Shown piece after piece: positions 59,431 to 64,000 of a DNA stretch of 64,000 nt. The DNA is taken from contig NC_090999.1 in assembly GCF_041146395.1 (NCBI RefSeq), positions 72,979,001 through 73,043,000 on the forward strand, read 5' to 3'. Each line of letters begins with the position of its first letter. Within the stretch, counting starts at the first letter, position 1. The notes under the pieces were generated by a model. That model was not told the DNA's origin. It ran no database searches and saw only the letters and a list, made by a program, of their open reading frames with translations. The position numbers were made by a program, and so were the translations under genes. This stretch comes from Eulemur rufifrons (taxonomy: Eukaryota > Chordata > Mammalia > Primates > Lemuridae).

Positions 59431-60180
59431 ATTATGAGATCTTTCTCTTAATAGCTGGACCAAAAATTCCAACTTATTTGAGTACTAATAATCTAAAATA
59501 ACATTGCAGTATGCATAAAAAATTATATGAAGAAATATTTTTAAAAAGTAAGCTTCACATATTCTCAAAAAAGCCCACACAATTTATCCCCAAATAGAAG
59601 ACTATTGTGCCAAAACAATCTAACATACATTTGAAAAATTAGTGAAGCTATTACAATTCTGATGAAACAACCCAAAGCAAGTACAGGAACTCAAATAGGC
59701 AAAAAACAAGAGGTGGTATCCAGAAAACATAGGATGTTAAACAGAAATTTGAGGAATTTAGGGAAAAGAGAAAAAAAATTACTTCAGAAATAAAGATTAA
59801 ATTACAAGAGCATAGAAGAGAATAGACCCCGTGAAAATCTCAATAGGGAATATAAAGTATAGAATGAGAAAACAAACAAAATGACAAAGAAATATAATAC
59901 TTAAAAATATTCCAATAAAATGAAATTATAACAAATGCTGATGGTATCCCCTATGTTCCCCATCCCCCTTTATTCTTTACCATTTCAGTGCACTCTGATA
60001 CATTTTTCAACTACCATCATGTATAACATTCTTCCCAAAAGGTTTTTTGTTTGTTTATTTTTTGTTTGGTTTCTTTTTTTCTGGTTTCTGAAGTTCTCTT
60101 TGCCTGTGTACATGGTATGCTTAAAGTTAGAGAAAAATATTAGCCCTGAAGAGCAGATTTTGATTCGTGATTGATGGAAG
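59431..60180. other. No feature recognised
   Basis: The first 480 bases are A-rich and could be further decayed LINE sequence. The rest contains T-rich runs. No domain is visible in the 79-codon frame at 59935-60174. Confidence 0.45.
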
Positions 60181-61960
60181 TTATCCTAGATCACTTTCCC
60201 TTCCATTGGGATCAGTCTGAAGTTCATGTTCTTTGTCTTTGAATTCTTTAGTAGGTTAAACTCATGTTGCCTATGATGAAAATTGGATAATAAAACACCC
60301 TTTGTTACCTGCCTTTCCTGTTCTCCTTTCCCTTTCCCATAATCTTTCTTTTTTAGAATTATATCCCTTTAAAATTATTTGCATTAAAACCTTTCCCAAG
60401 GTCTTCTATCAAGATCCAAACTAGGACAGAGATTAACAGCAGTAGATTTGGGAGGCAGTTTATCAAGATAGGATTTGGCAGCTGAATCACTTAAGATCCT
60501 GATGGCAACAAGGCTATGGTTGGTAGGGTGGGTGGTAATCACCCTGGGTAGGCTGTTGCATAACAATTACTTCAACTCTCACATGTGATGAATTGGGATA
60601 TAACACACATAGAGAGGGATTCATGGCTTATGCAACATCTCTAGTTACTAAGAGATGTGGGAGTAATGGTAATGATAAGGAATATGTAGTTGGGTGTTTG
60701 TTATTAAGTACCAATGAAGCCTTGATGAAAGAAAATGATGAGCTCAGGCCAGCCAACTTTTGACTTAAACATGGTATGCAAGTCTAAAAGCCTCTATCAC
60801 ATTGCAAGGAGACCCTGATCACCTGCATCCAAAGGCAAGTCTGTGCTGTGATTCATGTTCAAGCCCTGAGTGTAAGAGTAGAAATGCTACACATAAGATT
60901 TAATAAAGAGCACTGTCAAGTCTCTTATGATAAAGTTAGGGCAATGTCATGGATAGAGTAGGACCCTGAGATCACAGATGAGGTTACCTGTATTGATGTA
61001 CTTGAGAAATTTGAAACCCCAGATTTCCCTGGGTCTTCTAACTTACAAAAGTGATTGCCTCCCCCTTTCTATATGATAGTGGCCTCTTCTTAACTGAGAC
61101 CATGCAAAGACGTCACCTGAATCTTGCAAGATGATAGTTGCCCTATTCAAGATCTGAAACCACCACCTCTAATGGCTTCTGGATTATAAATTAAGGCAAG
61201 TTTCAGCATAGAATAACTGAAGAAGTATTGTGCCTGATCCAAAAGGTAAGAAACTAATTATAAAAGGAACTGCACTAACTGGATAATAAGGACTGGAAGA
61301 GACTTGAGTAACATGCAAAGGGAATGATTTTCAATGTGTTGGGGCCATAGGATTAAATACAGGCCTGGATAAGTAAGTTTCATGACAGTGGAGCCCTTTC
61401 CCATTTCTATTATTTAACATCCTGGCAGGAATATCTAGTAGTATAATGGCCTGCAGTAAATAAAGTAGACATTCAGCCACTCTGACATACCATGGAGGGA
61501 TAGGTTCAGAGACATATATAGGTATGCTAGAACAGATTTATTAGATGAGACTAGATAACCCAATACACTGTTTCTAGAAGAGTCCAAGGACCCTCCCTTT
61601 ACTAAAACAATAAATAATGCACCAGTGAGGGGAGCACCAGCATCACTGAAAAGCCCAGTATTGGTTTCCACTGTGAGCCATAACTGATGGTAGAAAAATA
61701 TGCTTGTATTCTGATTTGAGAGAACTGGATTTGGTAGTACCAGTGGTAAAGACAGGGTTCTGAAATAGCAAGTGGCTACACATAACTATCAAACTTAAAC
61801 TGAAAGCCATCTCCCAGTCATTTTGAGCTCCTCATACCAGTAAAGCAGGGGTCAAAGAAAAAAGTTACTATAGTCATGAGTTGTGAGTGTTACTGACCTT
61901 GGTTATTATGAGAATAGGATTGTTGCTACCTACTGAGGGCAGAAAGAAGTCATTCAGTAA
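60181..61960. repeat. Possible degenerate ERVL-type internal sequence
   Basis: The sequence is GC-balanced compared with its flanks and has a coding-like texture without any open frame. Blocks such as GGGAGCACCAGCATCACTGA (about 61630-61650) and GAAGAGTCCAAGGACCCTCC recall internal regions of old ERVL-group elements (ERV3/ERV16 type). No LTR pair, primer-binding site or clear pol motif could be found, so the call is tentative. A unique sequence is the alternative. Confidence 0.28.
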
Positions 61961-64000
61961 TGTGCCTATTAGTGCTTCCACGTCCAATCATAACTTCCAA
62001 TCTATTTAAAATTTCACAAAAATCTTTAAATAGATAATTATGAAGAGAAAAATAAAAACCTGAAATGGTTAACTATGTAGATATTATTAACAAGTATACA
62101 TCAATTAGGATGCATCAGCTGCAAATAATAGAATCCTATCACTAGAACTGGCTTCAGCAATAAAATGATTAGGTATTTATTAAAATAAAAGCCTAGAAGT
62201 AGGCAGTCTGGGGTTGTTTCAATGACTCCATAATATCAGGTCACTGTAAATTCCATATATGTATGAAATTTTTTATCATCTTTTTTCTGCTTAATAAATA
62301 GCTACAGTGTAGTCAGTCATGTTGGATCTAAGTACCACATCCTTATTCTGGCAGATGAAGCAATAGAGAAGAGGCAGAATCTGAAGTCTTTCTCACTGTG
62401 AAGCATCATCTTTACGCTGCACCATGTCAGCAGACTTTCCTGTCCATATTATTAGAAAGGTGCCAATAAGATATATTGTCTATACCCTTCATTTTGAAAT
62501 TAGATCACATGCCAAGATTGTTCAAGTAACTACTTGGTTTTAAATTGGAACACCCAAAGGGTACTCTTTGGCAGTTTGAGTAAAGATGGTCATAGTTAAG
62601 AAAAAGAAAATAAAATTAGTCTCTCCTGCAATCTAAAATACTTTAAATATTGCCTTACTGATGGAAAATTATGTTACTAATGGAAATAAAAATTTAGTAA
62701 TATAAATTCTAAATGCAATAAAGCTTAAAAAAACTTAAGATGTTTATGGGCAAAAAATAAATAAAGAATGGATTGCTAATGGGTCTCTTCGTTTTATTTA
62801 TAAATCAGGCAATGAAACAGTCATTTTATTAGTTGAACATCATCACTTGTAAGTAATACACGGTTGTGTGCCCTGATCATCAAATGCTATTAGATCTTTA
62901 AAGATAAGATTATGCATAGATCTGTAATTTATGCAGAAGAAATATCAAAATAAATCTATAATGAATGTTTACACCATCATCATATTTGATTTATTTAATA
63001 TACACTTAAAATGAAAGCTTTTTAATTGCTGCTTCTTCAAGCAGATTAGCTCTTCAAACAAACTAATGGAAGAAGACTTGAGATTGTATCTATGCCTACA
63101 TTTTTGACTAATTAAGACACCCCCTTTATGAGATTCCTGTGTAACAGTCTGCCCAAGCAACAAAGTCATTTGTTATTAAATGTGAAGTTTCTAGCCTAAG
63201 TATCTGCCCAATTTTACTGCACACATTAGAAAAATAGCTAGAAGCAGCTTTGACTCCATGTTTGCTCTACTTCCAAATACATGTTTGAGTTTTTACACCA
63301 CAATTCACAGAACAATATAAATTGCCATCAAATTAAAATAGATCCTAAATGCTCAGATGAAGACTATCAATTTTGCCCTATAAGCAACTGTGGGAATTTA
63401 TAATTACAATGATTAAGCCAGTTTATTCACTTAATCAAAATGTGTATGGCACAAGTAGGTATCGTGGTGTAGATGACCATAAATAATGCATCTGCTAGAG
63501 GTTTTTCTCTTTCACCATAATACATAGTTAGAGATGGAGTTGCATCATTTCTGATAGAAACTATACAAATATTAAGATTTTCCTGAAAATACATATCTCT
63601 TCATTCACTGGAAGAATGTTCAAGATAAATCACAGCATTTCTAAATTGCTGGTAGCATATGTTTTAGAAAATAATTTCAAAATAACATTTTATTACTGCT
63701 TAAAAGCTCCTTAGAGGTAGTTAAGTATTATTTCCTGCAACCTATGGACCTGGTTCTTCAGATTGTCTCTGCCTGATACAAAATTATAAAAGAGGAAACT
63801 CATATGACATATAGAAAATCTGAGATTCTGGAGATGACCAAGATGGTCCCCAAATTTTATGAAATTCGGCATCTTGGTGATCTTTCTTTCAATCTTTTCC
63901 ACTTCTGCTTAAGTTTATAGGTTCCTTGACAGCTGTATTGGTGCAACTTCAATTTTTCTCTGCCTACCAAAATCCTAACTATTCTATTAGCTCCAATTCC
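61961..64000. other. AT-rich sequence, no firm feature
   Basis: Repeat-like text around 62100-62480 (CAGCTGCAAATAATAGAATCC, GGCTTCAGCAATAAAATGAT) may be an old mammalian interspersed repeat, but I cannot name it. Short minus-strand frames at 62969-63169 and 63711-63902 have no recognisable domain. Confidence 0.45.

Overview
The window looks like a gene-poor, AT-rich stretch of a primate nuclear genome, most likely a strepsirrhine (lemur, loris or galago). The main evidence is three complete Alu elements (22927-23261, 33350-33685, 52682-53022). Each has a dimeric 7SL-derived body and an expanded AT-rich linker between the monomers, a type I associate with strepsirrhine rather than anthropoid Alus. 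The L1 3' UTRs agree with this, having G-rich tracts and a short terminal block ending in CCCCCATAA-type sequence. No host protein-coding exon, tRNA, rRNA or known ncRNA gene could be supported. The many 60-140 codon reading frames are chance frames or remnants of transposons.

Layout. 1-12.1 kb: an old Alu at the edge, L2, MIR and MER5 relics, a degenerate LTR, and an antisense MST-type LTR carrying a GA/CG-rich simple repeat. 12.2-20.8 kb: a nested transposon cluster. It holds a Tigger2-like pogo element with a broken transposase, joined at about 13.997 kb to a 5'-truncated Hsmar-type mariner, then an old antisense L1 split by a much younger sense L1. The young L1 has a 16-bp target-site duplication (TSD), an ORF2 fragment with one frameshift, and what appears to be a roughly 0.65-0.7 kb 3' transduction. 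20.8-24.9 kb: AT minisatellite, a possible LTR, and an Alu with its TSD. 24.9-28.0 kb: a composite of ERVL/MaLR LTR and internal sequence, interrupted by an ERV1-type solo LTR with CCAAT, TATA and poly(A) signals. 28-36 kb: mostly featureless, with a 95-bp L1 tail insertion, an antisense Alu and an antisense MLT1-like LTR. 36.1-36.7 kb: the only CpG-rich, higher-GC block, and the best candidate for host regulatory DNA. 37.5-38.1 kb: an L2-like relic with an internal 120-bp tandem duplication. 38-49 kb: long AT-rich unique sequence plus L1 and MLT2 fragments. 49.3-51.8 kb: an end-to-end 2.46-kb hAT transposon (antisense) with terminal inverted repeats (TIRs), a perfect 8-bp TSD and a decayed BED-finger transposase. 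52.7-64 kb: an Alu, L1M fragments, a HAL1-like element and a possible ERVL remnant.

Nothing here works as an operon or pathway. The region is best read as a record of nested transposon insertions. The most informative signals are the L1 with an apparent 3' transduction that ends at an AATAAA, the Hsmar1-like mariner in an apparently strepsirrhine genome, the hAT copy with intact ends, and the isolated CpG-rich block.
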